From contig CAJQUW010001972.1 in the NCBI GenBank assembly GCA_907163375.1, forward strand, positions 248,001 through 312,000: 64,000 bases of DNA. Reading direction: 5' to 3'. Shown here piece after piece: positions 46,500-59,558 of this stretch; the stretch's first letter is position 1; every line of letters begins with the position of its first letter. The DNA is from Prostheceraeus crozeri. Lineage: Eukaryota > Platyhelminthes > Polycladida > Euryleptidae. Both the position numbers and the translations under genes were made by a program. The notes beneath the pieces were generated by a model. The model did no database searches, was not told where the DNA came from, and saw nothing but the letters and a program-made list of their open reading frames with translations.

Positions 46500-49400
46500 T
46501 CATCCTGGAACGTAACGAGCGGGAGATTGTATGTGCCGGCCAGAGCGCGTGGTCGGAGTAGGAGTGTCAGCACTTGATCTATCTAAGTGGGCGGGCTTGA
46601 GGCGGTCGATGGAAATTGTCTCTGAGCGGCCGTTTTTGGAGATACAGTAAAATTTATCGCTCCGACTGAGGATAAGATACGGCCCGTCGTACGTAGGTTG
46701 AAGCGGCTTGCGCACAGCATCGTGTCGGATGAAAACATGACTGCATGTTGCCAATTCGCTGGGAAAGAAAATTGGCTTGGACTGAGGGCGTGGAGACGGG
46801 GCTTTCAGCTCTCGCATGAATGACTGAAGTTTTGTGACGTAATCACAAGCGTCCGTTCCGTTTGCATCAGGCTGTGACTGGGAATGATCACTGCTGAGGA
46901 ATTGACCAGGTAAACGCAATGTGGTGCCGAGAGTCAATTCAGCTGGGGAGCAATTAATGTCGGTTTTGACGGCTGACCGCAAACCGAGCATAACGATAGG
47001 CAAATTGTCTGTCCAATGCTGCGGCGAGGGTTGTGACTTGAGGGCGGTTTTGAGCTGGCGATGTAGACGCTCCACCATCCCGTTTGACATCGGATGATAC
47101 GCCGTTGTTCGAATGCGAGTACATCCCAGAAGTTGAGTGAGGTCAGTAAATAAAGCAGACTCAAACTGTCGACCGCGATCAGTTGTGATGATCTCAGGAA
47201 CGCCAAACATGGAGATCCAGCGCTCCACGAAAGCGCGTGCAACCGTTGATGCGGTGATGTCCTTTATAGGGATAGCTTGAGGCCATCGCGTGAAACGGTC
47301 GATGCAGGTTAAGATGTAAGTGTAACCGTTGGAGGGAGCAAACGGTCCGACAAGATCAATGTGGACATGACGAAAGCGAGCGTCCGGTGCTGAAAACGTG
47401 CCGATGGGAGCACGAGTATGGCGGTTGACCTTCGACCTTTGGCAGGGAATGCAGGCGCGAGTCCATTGTCTGATATCGCGTTTGATATCAGGCCAAACAA
47501 AGCGCTCGGATACCAGTTTGATGCTGGGCTTGATGCCAGGATGTGCGAGACCGTGAATAACGTCGAATATTCTTCTACGCAAGACAGTTGGGATAAAGGG
47601 GCGAGGTAAACCAGTAGAGAGGTCACAAGTCACTGATCGAGTAGACGAAGGAATGGGTATGTCTTGCAATTGTAGGCCAGTGTCATGCTTGTTGCGGTAG
47701 CCTTGCAGGTCGCTGTCTTGTCGTTGAGCGTTGGCGATTTCTTCATGAGTAGGGCAGGAAGGACGAGTGATGGCTGAGACTTCCACCCGTGACAAAGTAT
47801 CAGCAACAATGTTATTCTTACCGCTGACATGTCGAATGTCACAAGAAAACTGCAAAATATAGTCTAGGTGTCGGACTTCTCGCGGGGAATGTCGATCAGC
47901 AGACGTGGCGACAGCGTAAGTGAGTGGCTTATGGTCAGTCAGTACGGTGAAGGTCCGACCTTCTAAGCAATGGCGAAAATGGCGAATTGCAAGGTAGATG
48001 GCCAGCAGCTCTCTGCCGAAAGTGCTGTACCGGGACTCTGTGTCGGATAGTTTCCGTGAAAAGAATGCAAGCGGTTGAAGTTCACTGTCTGTCAACTGTT
48101 GCAGAGACGCACCAACAGCGAAGTTAGACGCGTCGACGGCGAGTACCAACTGTGAAGATTGATCGGGAAAAGCCAGACAAGTAGCGCTGGTGAGGGCACG
48201 TTTGGCGTCGTTGAAGGATTGTTCAGCTTCGGAGGACCAACTCAGGGACTTGGATGCGCCTTTGAGCAGATTGGTTAGGGGTTGTAGAAGACTTGCACAT
48301 CGAGGGATAAAGCGGCGGTAAAAATTGATCATGCCGAGGAATCGACGGAGTTCAGCTATCGAGTTCGGCTGTGGAAAGTTCGAGATAGCAGTGACCTTGT
48401 CTTCGACGGGCGCTATTCCATGACAGTCGATCTTGTGTCCGAGAAAGGTAATTGATGAGACACCGAAAACACACTTAGACGGGTTCAGTATGAGTCCGTA
48501 CTCATCAAGGCGTTGAAACAGCATTCTGAGATGGTACTGGTGCTCTTCCGGTGAGGAGCTAGCGACTAGCAGGTCATCAACGTAGGCAAATACGAAGTTA
48601 AAACCACGTAAAATTTCGTCGATGAAGCGTTGAAATGTCTGTACTGCGTTGCGTAGACCGAAGGGCATCCTGGTAAACTCGAAAAGACCGAAAGGAGTTG
48701 TAACTGCAGTCTTCGCAATATCATCAGGTTCGACAGGAATCTGATGATAGGCACGAGTCAAGTCGATGGATGAGAACACAGTCTTGCCTTTGAGGTTGGA
48801 CGAAAAGTCTTGGATGTGGGGAACTAGATACCGGTCAGGTACAGTCACATGGTTGAGAGCGCGGTAGTCACCGCAAGGGCGCCAATCGCCAGACTTCTTG
48901 GTGACCATGTGCAGAGGAGAGGCCCAAGCGCTATCGGACGGACGAACGATACCGATCTCAAGCATGTGCTGGAACTCCTCTTTAGCACAACGCAAACGGT
49001 CCGGTGCTAAACGGCGAGGGCGAGTGAAAACTGGAGGGCCTGTGGTGCGGATGTGGTGAGTCACATTGTGCTTGGCAGCGTCATCATGCAGGGAGTGATT
49101 CGTTAATCGAGGAAACTGGCGTAGGAGAGTCAAATAAGGACATTGAGAGGCAGGCGCAGACGGATGAGTCAGGAGAGGACTGAGCTGCTGAACACCGTTG
49201 GCCGTGGTGCCAAGAACAAAAAGGCTTGTAAAGCTGTCCAGAAGGCGACGGTGGTTCAGGTCAATCAGGAGGTGGAAGTGGCTGAGGAAGTCAGCTCCGA
49301 TGATAGGATGAGTGACATCAGCTATCACAAAAATCCACCGAAAGGTACGCCGTGGTCCCAAATTCAAAGTCAACGATCGCTGGCCGAAGGTTGAGATGAT

Positions 49401-49574
49401 GGCGTGATTAGCTGCGAAGAGAGGTTCACCACGGAAGCCATTTCGACGATCAGCAGTCGTAGGAGGAAGGACACTGACCTCAGCACCACTGTCGATCAGG
49501 AACTTGGTGCCAGAGTAGCGGTCCCAAACAAAAAGTCGGCAGCTCGGAGATGAAGGGCCCGTGGCAGCCGCCAC
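46500..49574 (-). CDS. Array unit 2 pol polyprotein
   Basis: About 1024 codons, continuous. Protease [13 protein letters not shown] at ~25-37; RT from ~210 with [20 protein letters not shown] and active site [14 protein letters not shown]; RNase H with [14 protein letters not shown] and [10 protein letters not shown]; integrase zinc finger H...H...C..C (HGLAHPGIK...CIPCQRSKV) and core with [34 protein letters not shown]-terminal basic domain with [17 protein letters not shown]. The frame opens upstream of the quoted start, overlapping the end of gag in another frame, as gypsy elements that use frameshifting do. The lineage matches CsRN1-like elements. Confidence 0.9.
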   Translation of the reverse strand: MAAATGPSSPSCRLFVWDRYSGTKFLIDSGAEVSVLPPTTADRRNGFRGEPLFAANHAIISTFGQRSLTLNLGPRRTFRWIFVIADVTHPIIGADFLSHFHLLIDLNHRRLLDSFTSLFVLGTTANGVQQLSPLLTHPSAPASQCPYLTLLRQFPRLTNHSLHDDAAKHNVTHHIRTTGPPVFTRPRRLAPDRLRCAKEEFQHMLEIGIVRPSDSAWASPLHMVTKKSGDWRPCGDYRALNHVTVPDRYLVPHIQDFSSNLKGKTVFSSIDLTRAYHQIPVEPDDIAKTAVTTPFGLFEFTRMPFGLRNAVQTFQRFIDEILRGFNFVFAYVDDLLVASSSPEEHQYHLRMLFQRLDEYGLILNPSKCVFGVSSITFLGHKIDCHGIAPVEDKVTAISNFPQPNSIAELRRFLGMINFYRRFIPRCASLLQPLTNLLKGASKSLSWSSEAEQSFNDAKRALTSATCLAFPDQSSQLVLAVDASNFAVGASLQQLTDSELQPLAFFSRKLSDTESRYSTFGRELLAIYLAIRHFRHCLEGRTFTVLTDHKPLTYAVATSADRHSPREVRHLDYILQFSCDIRHVSGKNNIVADTLSRVEVSAITRPSCPTHEEIANAQRQDSDLQGYRNKHDTGLQLQDIPIPSSTRSVTCDLSTGLPRPFIPTVLRRRIFDVIHGLAHPGIKPSIKLVSERFVWPDIKRDIRQWTRACIPCQRSKVNRHTRAPIGTFSAPDARFRHVHIDLVGPFAPSNGYTYILTCIDRFTRWPQAIPIKDITASTVARAFVERWISMFGVPEIITTDRGRQFESALFTDLTQLLGCTRIRTTAYHPMSNGMVERLHRQLKTALKSQPSPQHWTDNLPIVMLGLRSAVKTDINCSPAELTLGTTLRLPGQFLSSDHSQSQPDANGTDACDYVTKLQSFMRELKAPSPRPQSKPIFFPSELATCSHVFIRHDAVRKPLQPTYDGPYLILSRSDKFYCISKNGRSETISIDRLKPAHLDRSSADTPTPTTRSGRHIQSPARYVPG

Positions 49575-49576
49575 CT

Positions 49577-50428
49577 CTACTGCGGGGCCGAGGAGTTTCC
49601 CGATTGGAAGCTGCAGGGCTTAATGCACTTCTCAGCTGCAGTGCTGTATTTTCGGTGATACCAGCACACATCAGGACGGTCGCCAACAGGACGATTAGAA
49701 CGGTCCCGGGACTTAGAACGCTCACGTGAGTTCCTAGTAGTGCACAAGGAGGAGATGCGTTCAGCAAGTCGGTTCACTGTCTTCTCCAAGCGATCCAGTC
49801 GGTCGCTGAGACTGTCAGGGCGGTTGACTGAAGCGACCGCGGCGTGGAGAGGAACTGGAGCGTCGAGAATTCGATCAGCTATGTCTGTAACATCTTCAAG
49901 TGGCATGGAGTCCTTGGAGGCAGCGAGAATGGATTGAGCATGGAGGGGGAGTCTCTGAACGAAGAGTTGTCGCAGAAGTCCTTCATCGAAGTTGCGGTGA
50001 CCCAGCAGGTGACGCATGCGGCGCAGGAGTTGCGAAGGCTTACGATCACCAAGCTCCTCCTCGCTGAGTAGCTGACGCAACCGTTTGTGTTCGGAGACTG
50101 AGGTTCGCTTGATGATGGCAGCCTTCAGTTCATCATACTGATCGGTCATCGGGCGAGAAACGATCAGGTCGCGAACTTCTTGAGCGATCTCTTGAGGGAG
50201 TGTGCGAATGATGTGGCCAAACATAGTTTCCTGCTTGGTAACTCGACAGACGTCGAATTCCGCCTCGCAGAGTGAGAACCACAGCTCGACGTCGGAGGAC
50301 CAGAAGGAAGGTAGCTTCACACTTAGAGCGGCGAGTTGAGTTGGGTCGGTCATGATTTTTAGTTGGGCGCCAATTTGTGGTGGTTTTTGGGTAATGTCTA
50401 TGATGATTGTAGTAAGGTAAATCACCAA
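49577..50428 (-). CDS. Array unit 2 gag
   Basis: 283 codons open from inside the LTR; the likely start is the Met of [18 protein letters not shown], giving about 258 residues. Capsid-like helices ([20 protein letters not shown]) are followed by a coiled segment ([20 protein letters not shown]) and, instead of CCHC knuckles, a [20 protein letters not shown] motif characteristic of CsRN1-clade gag. Confidence 0.85.
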   Translation of the reverse strand: MVIYLTTIIIDITQKPPQIGAQLKIMTDPTQLAALSVKLPSFWSSDVELWFSLCEAEFDVCRVTKQETMFGHIIRTLPQEIAQEVRDLIVSRPMTDQYDELKAAIIKRTSVSEHKRLRQLLSEEELGDRKPSQLLRRMRHLLGHRNFDEGLLRQLFVQRLPLHAQSILAASKDSMPLEDVTDIADRILDAPVPLHAAVASVNRPDSLSDRLDRLEKTVNRLAERISSLCTTRNSRERSKSRDRSNRPVGDRPDVCWYHRKYSTAAEKCIKPCSFQSGNSSAPQ

Positions 50429-50687
50429 AGTAAGTTATTCTAGTCTCTAACAGCCCGGAGAGAGAGTTTTTAGAACACCGTCTTGTCTCGCAGTCAGAGA
50501 AGTTGTGTTCATATTATCATCAGCATTACATTCGCCAAGTGACAGGATGGAAAGGTAATTAAGATAAGGCGAAGAGATTACAAGTGGAAAGTGAAGTAAA
50601 GAGAGGTGTTAAAATCAAGGAGAGCAGCAGCTGTACACCATCTGTTAGCGTGCATCGCAACTAAGGCTGATTGATGACATCGCTACA
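50376..50687 (-). repeat. Array LTR 3
   Basis: 312 bp, shared between units 2 and 3. Confidence 0.9.
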
Positions 50688-50745
50688 GTACTCCCCTCCC
50701 AGCCTTTACGTCAGTCAATGCGATGCCGTAGTAGAATAAAGATGT

Positions 50746-53700
50746 TCATCCTGGAACGTAACGAGCGGGAGATTGTATGTGCCGGCCAGAGCGCGTGGTC
50801 GGAGTAGGAGTGTCAGCACTTGATCTATCTAAGTGGGCGGGCTTGAGGCGGTCGATGGAAATTGTCTCTGAGCGGCCGTTTTTGGAGATACAGTAAAATT
50901 TATCGCTCCGACTGAGGATAAGATACGGCCCGTCGTACGTAGGTTGAAGCGGCTTGCGCACAGCATCGTGTCGGATGAAAACATGACTGCATGTTGCCAA
51001 TTCGCTGGGAAAGAAAATTGGCTTGGACTGAGGGCGTGGAGACGGGGCTTTCAGCTCTCGCATGAATGACTGAAGTTTTGTGACGTAATCACAAGCGTCC
51101 GTTCCGTTTGCATCAGGCTGTGACTGGGAATGATCACTGCTGAGGAATTGACCAGGTAAACGCAATGTGGTGCCGAGAGTCAATTCAGCTGGGGAGCAAT
51201 TAATGTCGGTTTTGACGGCTGACCGCAAACCGAGCATAACGATAGGCAAATTGTCTGTCCAATGCTGCGGCGAGGGTTGTGACTTGAGGGCGGTTTTGAG
51301 CTGGCGATGTAGACGCTCCACCATCCCGTTTGACATCGGATGATACGCCGTTGTTCGAATGCGAGTACATCCCAGAAGTTGAGTGAGGTCAGTAAATAAA
51401 GCAGACTCAAACTGTCGACCGCGATCAGTTGTGATGATCTCAGGAACGCCAAACATGGAGATCCAGCGCTCCACGAAAGCGCGTGCAACCGTTGATGCGG
51501 TGATGTCCTTTATAGGGATAGCTTGAGGCCATCGCGTGAAACGGTCGATGCAGGTTAAGATGTAAGTGTAACCGTTGGAGGGAGCAAACGGTCCGACAAG
51601 ATCAATGTGGACATGACGAAAGCGAGCGTCCGGTGCTGAAAACGTGCCGATGGGAGCACGAGTATGGCGGTTGACCTTCGACCTTTGGCAGGGAATGCAG
51701 GCGCGAGTCCATTGTCTGATATCGCGTTTGATATCAGGCCAAACAAAGCGCTCGGATACCAGTTTGATGCTGGGCTTGATGCCAGGATGTGCGAGACCGT
51801 GAATAACGTCGAATATTCTTCTACGCAAGACAGTTGGGATAAAGGGGCGAGGTAAACCAGTAGAGAGGTCACAAGTCACTGATCGAGTAGACGAAGGAAT
51901 GGGTATGTCTTGCAATTGTAGGCCAGTGTCATGCTTGTTGCGGTAGCCTTGCAGGTCGCTGTCTTGTCGTTGAGCGTTGGCGATTTCTTCATGAGTAGGG
52001 CAGGAAGGACGAGTGATGGCTGAGACTTCCACCCGTGACAAAGTATCAGCAACAATGTTATTCTTACCGCTGACATGTCGAATGTCACAAGAAAACTGCA
52101 AAATATAGTCTAGGTGTCGGACTTCTCGCGGGGAATGTCGATCAGCAGACGTGGCGACAGCGTAAGTGAGTGGCTTATGGTCAGTCAGTACGGTGAAGGT
52201 CCGACCTTCTAAGCAATGGCGAAAATGGCGAATTGCAAGGTAGATGGCCAGCAGCTCTCTGCCGAAAGTGCTGTACCGGGACTCTGTGTCGGATAGTTTC
52301 CGTGAAAAGAATGCAAGCGGTTGAAGTTCACTGTCTGTCAACTGTTGCAGAGACGCACCAACAGCGAAGTTAGACGCGTCGACGGCGAGTACCAACTGTG
52401 AAGATTGATCGGGAAAAGCCAGACAAGTAGCGCTGGTGAGGGCACGTTTGGCGTCGTTGAAGGATTGTTCAGCTTCGGAGGACCAACTCAGGGACTTGGA
52501 TGCGCCTTTGAGCAGATTGGTTAGGGGTTGTAGAAGACTTGCACATCGAGGGATAAAGCGGCGGTAAAAATTGATCATGCCGAGGAATCGACGGAGTTCA
52601 GCTATCGAGTTCGGCTGTGGAAAGTTCGAGATAGCAGTGACCTTGTCTTCGACGGGCGCTATTCCATGACAGTCGATCTTGTGTCCGAGAAAGGTAATTG
52701 ATGAGACACCGAAAACACACTTAGACGGGTTCAGTATGAGTCCGTACTCATCAAGGCGTTGAAACAGCATTCTGAGATGGTACTGGTGCTCTTCCGGTGA
52801 GGAGCTAGCGACTAGCAGGTCATCAACGTAGGCAAATACGAAGTTAAAACCACGTAAAATTTCGTCGATGAAGCGTTGAAATGTCTGTACTGCGTTGCGT
52901 AGACCGAAGGGCATCCTGGTAAACTCGAAAAGACCGAAAGGAGTTGTAACTGCAGTCTTCGCAATATCATCAGGTTCGACAGGAATCTGATGATAGGCAC
53001 GAGTCAAGTCGATGGATGAGAACACAGTCTTGCCTTTGAGGTTGGACGAAAAGTCTTGGATGTGGGGAACTGGATACCGGTCAGGTACAGTCACATGGTT
53101 GAGAGCGCGGTAGTCACCGCAAGGGCGCCAATCGCCAGACTTCTTGGTGACCATGTGCAGAGGAGAGGCCCAAGCGCTATCGGACGGACGAACGATACCG
53201 ATCTCAAGCATGTGCTGGAACTCCTCTTTAGCACAACGCAAACGGTCCGGTGCTAAACGGCGAGGGCGAGTGAAAACTGGAGGGCCTGTGGTGCGGATGT
53301 GGTGAGTCACATTGTGCTTGGCAGCGTCATCATGCAGGGAGTGATTCGTTAATCGAGGAAACTGGCGTAGGAGAGTCAAATAAGGACATTGAGAGGCAGG
53401 CGCAGACGGATGAGTCAGGAGAGGACTGAGCTGCTGAACACCGTTGGCCGTGGTGCCAAGAACAAAAAGGCTTGTAAAGCTGTCCAGAAGGCGACGGTGG
53501 TTCAGGTCAATCAGGAGGTGGAAGTGGCTGAGGAAGTCAGCTCCGATGATAGGATGAGTGACATCAGCTATCACAAAAATCCACCGAAAGGTACGCCGTG
53601 GTCCCAAATTCAAAGTCAACGATCGCTGGCCGAAGGTTGAGATGATGGCGTGATTAGCTGCGAAGAGAGGTTCACCACGGAAGCCATTTCGACGATCAGC

Positions 53701-53820
53701 AGTCGTAGGAGGAAGGACACTGACCTCAGCACCACTGTCGATCAGGAACTTGGTGCCAGAGTAGCGGTCCCAAACAAAAAGTCGGCAGCTCGGAGATGAA
53801 GGGCCCGTGGCAGCCGCCAC
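50746..53820 (-). CDS. Array unit 3 pol polyprotein
   Basis: About 1024 codons, the same domain order and almost the same sequence as unit 2 (I noted one residue difference, in the RT fingers region). Continuous; looks whole. Confidence 0.9.
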   Translation of the reverse strand: MAAATGPSSPSCRLFVWDRYSGTKFLIDSGAEVSVLPPTTADRRNGFRGEPLFAANHAIISTFGQRSLTLNLGPRRTFRWIFVIADVTHPIIGADFLSHFHLLIDLNHRRLLDSFTSLFVLGTTANGVQQLSPLLTHPSAPASQCPYLTLLRQFPRLTNHSLHDDAAKHNVTHHIRTTGPPVFTRPRRLAPDRLRCAKEEFQHMLEIGIVRPSDSAWASPLHMVTKKSGDWRPCGDYRALNHVTVPDRYPVPHIQDFSSNLKGKTVFSSIDLTRAYHQIPVEPDDIAKTAVTTPFGLFEFTRMPFGLRNAVQTFQRFIDEILRGFNFVFAYVDDLLVASSSPEEHQYHLRMLFQRLDEYGLILNPSKCVFGVSSITFLGHKIDCHGIAPVEDKVTAISNFPQPNSIAELRRFLGMINFYRRFIPRCASLLQPLTNLLKGASKSLSWSSEAEQSFNDAKRALTSATCLAFPDQSSQLVLAVDASNFAVGASLQQLTDSELQPLAFFSRKLSDTESRYSTFGRELLAIYLAIRHFRHCLEGRTFTVLTDHKPLTYAVATSADRHSPREVRHLDYILQFSCDIRHVSGKNNIVADTLSRVEVSAITRPSCPTHEEIANAQRQDSDLQGYRNKHDTGLQLQDIPIPSSTRSVTCDLSTGLPRPFIPTVLRRRIFDVIHGLAHPGIKPSIKLVSERFVWPDIKRDIRQWTRACIPCQRSKVNRHTRAPIGTFSAPDARFRHVHIDLVGPFAPSNGYTYILTCIDRFTRWPQAIPIKDITASTVARAFVERWISMFGVPEIITTDRGRQFESALFTDLTQLLGCTRIRTTAYHPMSNGMVERLHRQLKTALKSQPSPQHWTDNLPIVMLGLRSAVKTDINCSPAELTLGTTLRLPGQFLSSDHSQSQPDANGTDACDYVTKLQSFMRELKAPSPRPQSKPIFFPSELATCSHVFIRHDAVRKPLQPTYDGPYLILSRSDKFYCISKNGRSETISIDRLKPAHLDRSSADTPTPTTRSGRHIQSPARYVPG

Positions 53821-53822
53821 CT

Positions 53823-54674
53823 CTACTGCGGGGCCGAGGAGTTTCCCGATTGGAAGCTGCAGGGCTTAATGCACTTCTCAGCTGCAGTGCTGTATTTTCG
53901 GTGATACCAGCACACATCAGGACGGTCGCCAACAGGACGATTAGAACGGTCCCGGGACTTAGAACGCTCACGTGAGTTCCTAGTAGTGCACAAGGAGGAG
54001 ATGCGTTCAGCAAGTCGGTTCACTGTCTTCTCCAAGCGATCCAGTCGGTCGCTGAGACTGTCAGGGCGGTTGACTGAAGCGACCGCGGCGTGGAGAGGAA
54101 CTGGAGCGTCGAGAATTCGATCAGCTATGTCTGCAACATCTTCAAGTGGCATGGAGTCCTTGGAAGCAGCGAGAATGGATTGAGCATGGAGGGGGAGTCT
54201 CTGAACGAAGAGTTGTCGCAGAAGTCCTTCATCGAAGTTGCGGTGACCCAGCAGGTGACGCATGCGGCGCAGGAGTTGCGAAGGCTTACGATCACCAAGC
54301 TCCTCCTCGCTGAGTAGCTGACGCAACCGTTTGTGTTCGGAGACTGAGGTTCGCTTGATGATGGCAGCCTTCAGTTCATCATACTGATCGGTCATCGGGC
54401 GAGAAACGATCAGGTCGCGAACTTCTTGAGCGATCTCTTGAGGGAGTGTGCGAATGATGTGGCCAAACATAGTTTCCTGCTTGGTAACTCGACAGACGTC
54501 GAATTCCGCCTCGCAGAGTGAGAACCACAGCTCGACGTCGGAGGACCAGAAGGAAGGTAGCTTCACACTTAGAGCGGCGAGTTGAGTTGGGTCGGTCATG
54601 ATTTTTAGTTGGGCGCCAATTTGTGGTGGTTTTTGGGTAATGTCTATGATGATTGTAGTAAGGTAAATCACCAA
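53823..54674 (-). CDS. Array unit 3 gag
   Basis: 283 codons, one residue different from unit 2 (an Ala for Thr in the middle). Same CsRN1-type Cys/His end. Confidence 0.85.
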   Translation of the reverse strand: MVIYLTTIIIDITQKPPQIGAQLKIMTDPTQLAALSVKLPSFWSSDVELWFSLCEAEFDVCRVTKQETMFGHIIRTLPQEIAQEVRDLIVSRPMTDQYDELKAAIIKRTSVSEHKRLRQLLSEEELGDRKPSQLLRRMRHLLGHRNFDEGLLRQLFVQRLPLHAQSILAASKDSMPLEDVADIADRILDAPVPLHAAVASVNRPDSLSDRLDRLEKTVNRLAERISSLCTTRNSRERSKSRDRSNRPVGDRPDVCWYHRKYSTAAEKCIKPCSFQSGNSSAPQ

Positions 54675-54933
54675 AGTAAGTTATTCTAGTCTCTAACAGC
54701 CCGGAGAGAGAGTTTTTAGAACACCGTCTTGTCTCGCAGTCAGAGAAGTTGTGTTCATATTATCATCAGCATTACATTCGCCAAGTGACAGGATGGAAAG
54801 GTAATTAAGATAAGGCGAAGAGATTACAAGTGGAAAGTGAAGTAAAGAGAGGTGTTAAAATCAAGGAGAGCAGCAGCTGTACACCATCTGTTAGCGTGCA
54901 TCGCAACTAAGGCTGATTGATGACATCGCTACA
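54622..54933 (-). repeat. Array LTR 4 (right end)
   Basis: 312 bp; directly followed by the GTAT target copy and BEL RT sequence. Confidence 0.9.
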
Positions 54934-54937
54934 GTAT

Positions 54938-56237
54938 ATTCCTCATCATGGGGTGTATCATCCAAAGAAACCAGACAAAGTTAGGGTTGTCTTCGACTGT
55001 TCGGCTACATACAAAGGTGTTTCTCTCAATCAAAACCTGTTAACAGGTCCTGACTTGATCAATGGCTTGATAGGTGTCTTGACTAGGTTTAGAAGGTATC
55101 CTGTAGCCATCATGTGCGACATTGAAAAGATGTTCCATCAGTTCATTGTGTCAGAAAAAGACAGAGACTTCCTACGCTTCTTATGGTGGGAGGATGGTGA
55201 CATCAATTCTGAACCGACAGAATACAGGATGAAAGTTCATCTATTTGGTGCGGCTTCTTCTCCTGGGTGCGCCAATTTTGGCTTGAAACATTTAGCTAAG
55301 TTTAACGAGAGTGCTCTACCACAAGCCTCCTCATTTGTTTTGCACGATTTCTATGTGGACGACGGCTTATCTAGTGTGGAGAGTGCAAATGAAGCAATTC
55401 GATTGACTAAAGATGCTCAAGAACTTTGCGCGAGTGGTGGACTTCGTCTTCACAAATTCGTCTCGAATGACAAAGAAGTCATAAAATCCATTCCTACTTC
55501 AGAAAGAGTTTGCGAAATCAAGGATATAGATCTTCAAATAGATTCCTTGCCTATAGGTTATGTTCTTGGGATTTCATGGAATATTGAAACCGATTCTTTC
55601 TGCTTCCGAACTTCTATAGCCACAGACGCTTTGCCTACTAGAAGAGGAATTTTGTCGATAGTTGCGTCCATATATGATCCCCATGGGTTTTTGGCACCAT
55701 TCACGTTGACAGGCAAGCGTATTCTTGAAGTATGTGTCGTAATCGTATCAACTGGGACGAAATCGCTCCACCTGAATTAGCTGCAGAATGGGAAAAGTGG
55801 ACTGAAGATTTCCAAAGCTTGTGTTATGTTTCGATTCCAAGATGTTTGATCCCTGCCCCGTTCTTATCCTCAGAAAGTATCGTCGAACTTCATCACTTTT
55901 CTGATGCTAGTAGTTATGGGTATGGTCATTGCTCGTACCTGCGTATAGTTACCTCATCAGCCGTTCACTGCTCATTCCTGATCGGAAAGAGCAGAGTCGC
56001 ACCAAAGCAAATCGTCACTATTCCACGATTAGAATTGAACGCAGCCTTGTTATCCGCAAAGATAAGTCATCTTCTCCAAAAAGAACTTGCCATTTCAGTG
56101 ACTCGTGAGTACTTTTGGACTGACTCTCGCGTAGTTTTGGGTTACATCAATAATGAATCCCGTAGATTTCATATCTTCGTTGCGAATCGCGTCAAAGCAA
56201 TTCATGAAATGTCCAAACCCTCACAATGGTAGTATGT
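54938..56237 (+). pseudogene. BEL reverse transcriptase and RNase H
   Basis: [57 protein letters not shown], active site FYVDDGLSS. The linker [18 protein letters not shown] is a BEL/Pao signature. RNase H: HHFSDASSYGYGHCSYLR, RLELNAALLSAK, FWTDSRVVLGYI. Broken. Confidence 0.85.
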
Positions 56238-56245
56238 AGAGTCAT

Positions 56246-57305
56246 TAGTGATGAAAATTTTCCGTGGAAAATTATGGAAAAAATTGGAAAATTTTGGAAA
56301 ATATTGGAAAATTATGGAAAATGTTGGAAAATTTTGAAAGTTTTGATTTTTTTGATAGGCCTTGTAAATTGAGCGCTTCCACTGCCGAGGCAGCTACGTA
56401 CCAATAAATTGGGTCTAAAACTCTTAATTTCATCATTATTTCGATTAAAGCGATCGTAGCAATGCGAGTTCCGTCCGCGGATTTTTGAACATTCCTTTGC
56501 CACAGTGGCTATTTGTGCCATTTTGTTAGCATTTTTAATTATCACACAGACACCGTTTTGGATAACCTGAATCTTGCTTTACAATAGGGGTACAATTTCA
56601 TGCACTGTGAAAGATCTGGAGCAAAAATAATGTACTTCATTTTGGAGTTTGCTTATTAGCTTGAAAGTTAAGCTTTATTATGCAGCGTGGATCAGTGAAA
56701 GAAATTCTTCATGTGTTGATGAACAAGTGAAGTATAAGCAAGTCCACGCAGCATTCATGAGTGACCATTTTGGAAGACATGAAGACTGTAAACTCGTTAG
56801 ATATTTGGTAACTAAAGATATCTGTGATGAGTAAAAGAATATCTATGATAGCCTTTAACTTCTGGCCTATTGTCCGACATCTTCGCTGAGGATACACATT
56901 TTCCATTTCTAGTTCAGATGGTTCAGATAGTTCAAATTCGATTTCAGCTGCCCAAATGAATTTCAGATATGATCCACATGAATCTCCAATTGAATTTAAG
57001 ATCTTTTCATCTGTGCTTCTAACAGACTTCTGAAATTCAGCTAGAGAAATCTGAAATCAATCTAATGTCTGAAGTTCATTTGGAAAGATCTGAAATAGAC
57101 ATGGAAAAGGTGCAGTTGGTTACAAAAGTTGACATACAAAAGTTTTCGGTCTTTGAATATTACATAGTCTTTTCAAACGACTAAAATAAGTCTCCAAAAC
57201 AAAGGAAAAAACGTCAATCGCCGAAAAATAAATTTCAAAATTTTCCAGTGGAAAATTTTCCGGAAAATTTTGAAAAAATTGGAAAATTTTCCATTTGCAT
57301 CACTA
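56246..57305. mobile_element. hAT-type non-autonomous element, 8-bp target duplication
   Basis: A 1060-bp element with ends TAGTGATG / CATCACTA, flanked by AGAGTCAT at 56238-56245 and 57306-57313 (perfect 8 bp). Both subterminal regions are packed with GGAAAATT repeats, as in hAT elements. No transposase; short frames inside (56312-56545 minus, 56649-56834 plus) are not recognisable. Inserted in the BEL RNase H/integrase region. Confidence 0.85.
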
Positions 57306-57313
57306 AGAGTCAT

Positions 57314-59032
57314 GCAATAATCCTGCTGATCATGCTTCTCGTGGCTTGAGTGTTTCTGATCTAAAATCGTCGTATTGGTTGAATGGTCCGAGCTTCTTGT
57401 GGCAGCAAGAATTGAAGATGGGAATGTTTGATAGTGAGTTAAGCGATGATGATCCTGAAGTAAAGCGTGTGAAAAAGTCCTTCCATAGGCCTACTGTAGT
57501 TTCCGAAAAAGGTAGAAGTGAGTTGTATGCAACATCTTTGAAGACGAATTCTTATGAACATTTTCAGGTAGATCTTTCTCGTTTTTCTATTTGGAGCAAA
57601 GCCGTGCGTGTCTTTGCACGGATCAAGAGATTAGCAGAAGGCGTAGTAGGTACCCATGCACCCGATGTAGAAGAGAGACGAATGACAGAGAAACGAATAG
57701 TGGAATTGATGCAACGAAATATCTTCAGAAGTGTTTGTTCTATTCTCCGTTCTTCTCAAACTCTTTCCAAGAATGATCCCCTTTATCCCCTCCAATCCAG
57801 TAATTATCGATGGGCTTCTCTGTGTTGGCGGTCGTCTAAAAAATGCCAAGTTGTCTGACTCTTTCAAGCATCCTGTGATCCTACCGAAAGACGGTCATGT
57901 AACGAAGTTGGTTCTAGCCCATGCGCATTCTCTGGTTCATCATCAAGGGAGAGGACAAACTTTGAATAAATTGAGATCCCTGGGATACTGGATTGTCGGA
58001 GGCAGCAAGGTTGTTGGCAACTTCATCCGTCAGTACGTGTCTTGTAGAAAACAAAGACGACCCACAGAGGAGCAGATGATGACTGATTTACCTAGCGAGC
58101 GTGTGGAACCATCGCCTCCATTCACTTATTGTGGTACCGATTGTTTTGGCCCCTTTATTATAAGACAAGGACGAAAGGATTTGAAAAGGCATGGATTGAT
58201 ATTCATATGTATGTGCTCACGGGCGGTACATATAGAAATGTTGGATGATTTGTCGACTGATTCTTTCATTAACGGACTTAGATGTTTCATAGCGATTCGA
58301 GGTGCAGTGCGACAAATTCGCTGTGACAATGGTACTAATTTTGTCGGTGCAATGAACGAGTTCAAATCTCTGAACAAGCGGATATCGGATTATCTTGCTG
58401 AAAGACAGTGCGACTTCGTTTTGAACTGTCCGGACGCCAGTCATACTGGTGGTGTCTGGGAGCGTCAGATAAGAACTGTGAGACACATTCTCAATTCTGT
58501 TCTCTCAATGAATCCTAAACGTCTTGATGACTCTTCTTTGAGGACCATATTCTACGAAGTGATGTCAATTGTTAATAGCCGCCCTTTAACTGTTAGCGAG
58601 ATTGATAATCCCAGCACAATTGAACCCCTCACTCCAAACCATATTTTGACTGTTAAATCGAGTGTCCCACTTCCTCCTCCTGGTGAATTCGGCCCGTTAG
58701 ACCTATATCTGCGAAAAAGATGGCGAAGAGTCCAATTCCTTTTGGAACAGTTCTGGACAAGATGGAGACAAAAGTATTTGGCCCAAATAAGTCTGCGTCA
58801 AAAGTGGCACAAACCTCGCAGGAACATGAGGAATGGCGATATTGTCCTGGTGAAAGATCTGATGCTTCCCCGTAATCAATGGTCCATCGCGCGAGTGATT
58901 GAGACAAGTCCTGATGACGATGGTTTAGTCAGAACAGTGCAAGTGCGCATTGGTTCTAAGGAATCAAAGGGATGCTCTATTTTGAAACGCAGCATCCATA
59001 AACTTGTTCTGTTAGTAGAAAGTAATCTTTGA
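57314..59032 (+). pseudogene. BEL integrase and C-terminal domain
   Basis: Starts with SDLKSSYWLNGPSFLWQ (RNase H/integrase linker). The integrase zinc finger region (HAHSLVHHQGRGQTLNKLRS) and core (YCGTDCFGPFIIR, IRCDNGTNFVGAMNEF, SHTGGVWERQIRTVR) follow, then the DUF5641-like tail (WRRVQFLLEQFWTRWRQKYL, NGDIVLVKD, WSIARVIETSPDDDG). Broken. Confidence 0.85.
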
Positions 59033-59558
59033 ATTTTGTTAGAAAGTGATAGTGTTATCAGTTTAGACTACATGTACTACACAGACTTTGTATGCTCTAT
59101 ATTGACTACATGTATGCTTTGTGAAATGCTTGAAGTGACTTATTCTTGATACTCTACATGCTCTACATGGACTACATGCATGGAACGATGTATTTTTAGT
59201 TTCATTGTTAATTCATGATTGAATCTGATTACAGGCCTATTTGATGTGAAGAATCTTGTATATAAACGTGCTGATACTCTAATGCCTGAAATTGCTTGTT
59301 GACATCGACATTTGACAATCATTGCAGATTTGCATGATCTTTATTCACTGACAATTGTTCTTTTACTAAAATATTGAGTATTTTAATGACATTTTGAATT
59401 TTTGTCTAGATGTGAATTAACACTGCATTGCTCTAATATACTCGAGATTTCATAATGATTCTATGTCAGCATGGAGCGTTAAGTCAATCTCTGTATTATT
59501 GGAAGTTAATTGCTTGTAGTTTTGTGTGAAAATCAACTGTTGTTTGATTTGGTGGGAG

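Larger units (their letters stand above)
41892..54933 (-). mobile_element. Tandem array of three CsRN1-like gypsy units with four LTRs
   Basis: Four ~312-bp LTRs (41892-42203, 46131-46441, 50376-50687, 54622-54933) alternate with three internal regions of 3.93 kb, all minus strand, period about 4.24 kb. One 4-bp target duplication (GTAT) flanks the whole array, at 41888-41891 and 54934-54937. On the minus strand each LTR runs TGTAGCGATGTC...CCACCACA (TGTAG...ACA in the second). The polypurine tract GGGAGGGGAGTAC and a primer site TTGGCGCCCAACT are present. Units are nearly identical: the left one is broken (about four breaks), the middle and right ones look whole. Likely formed by recombination between LTRs or insertion of a multimer; very recent. 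Confidence 0.9.

Noticed and set aside
41892-54933. Three independent gypsy insertions
   Set aside because: Internal LTRs are shared between units and only one target duplication exists, at the outer ends.
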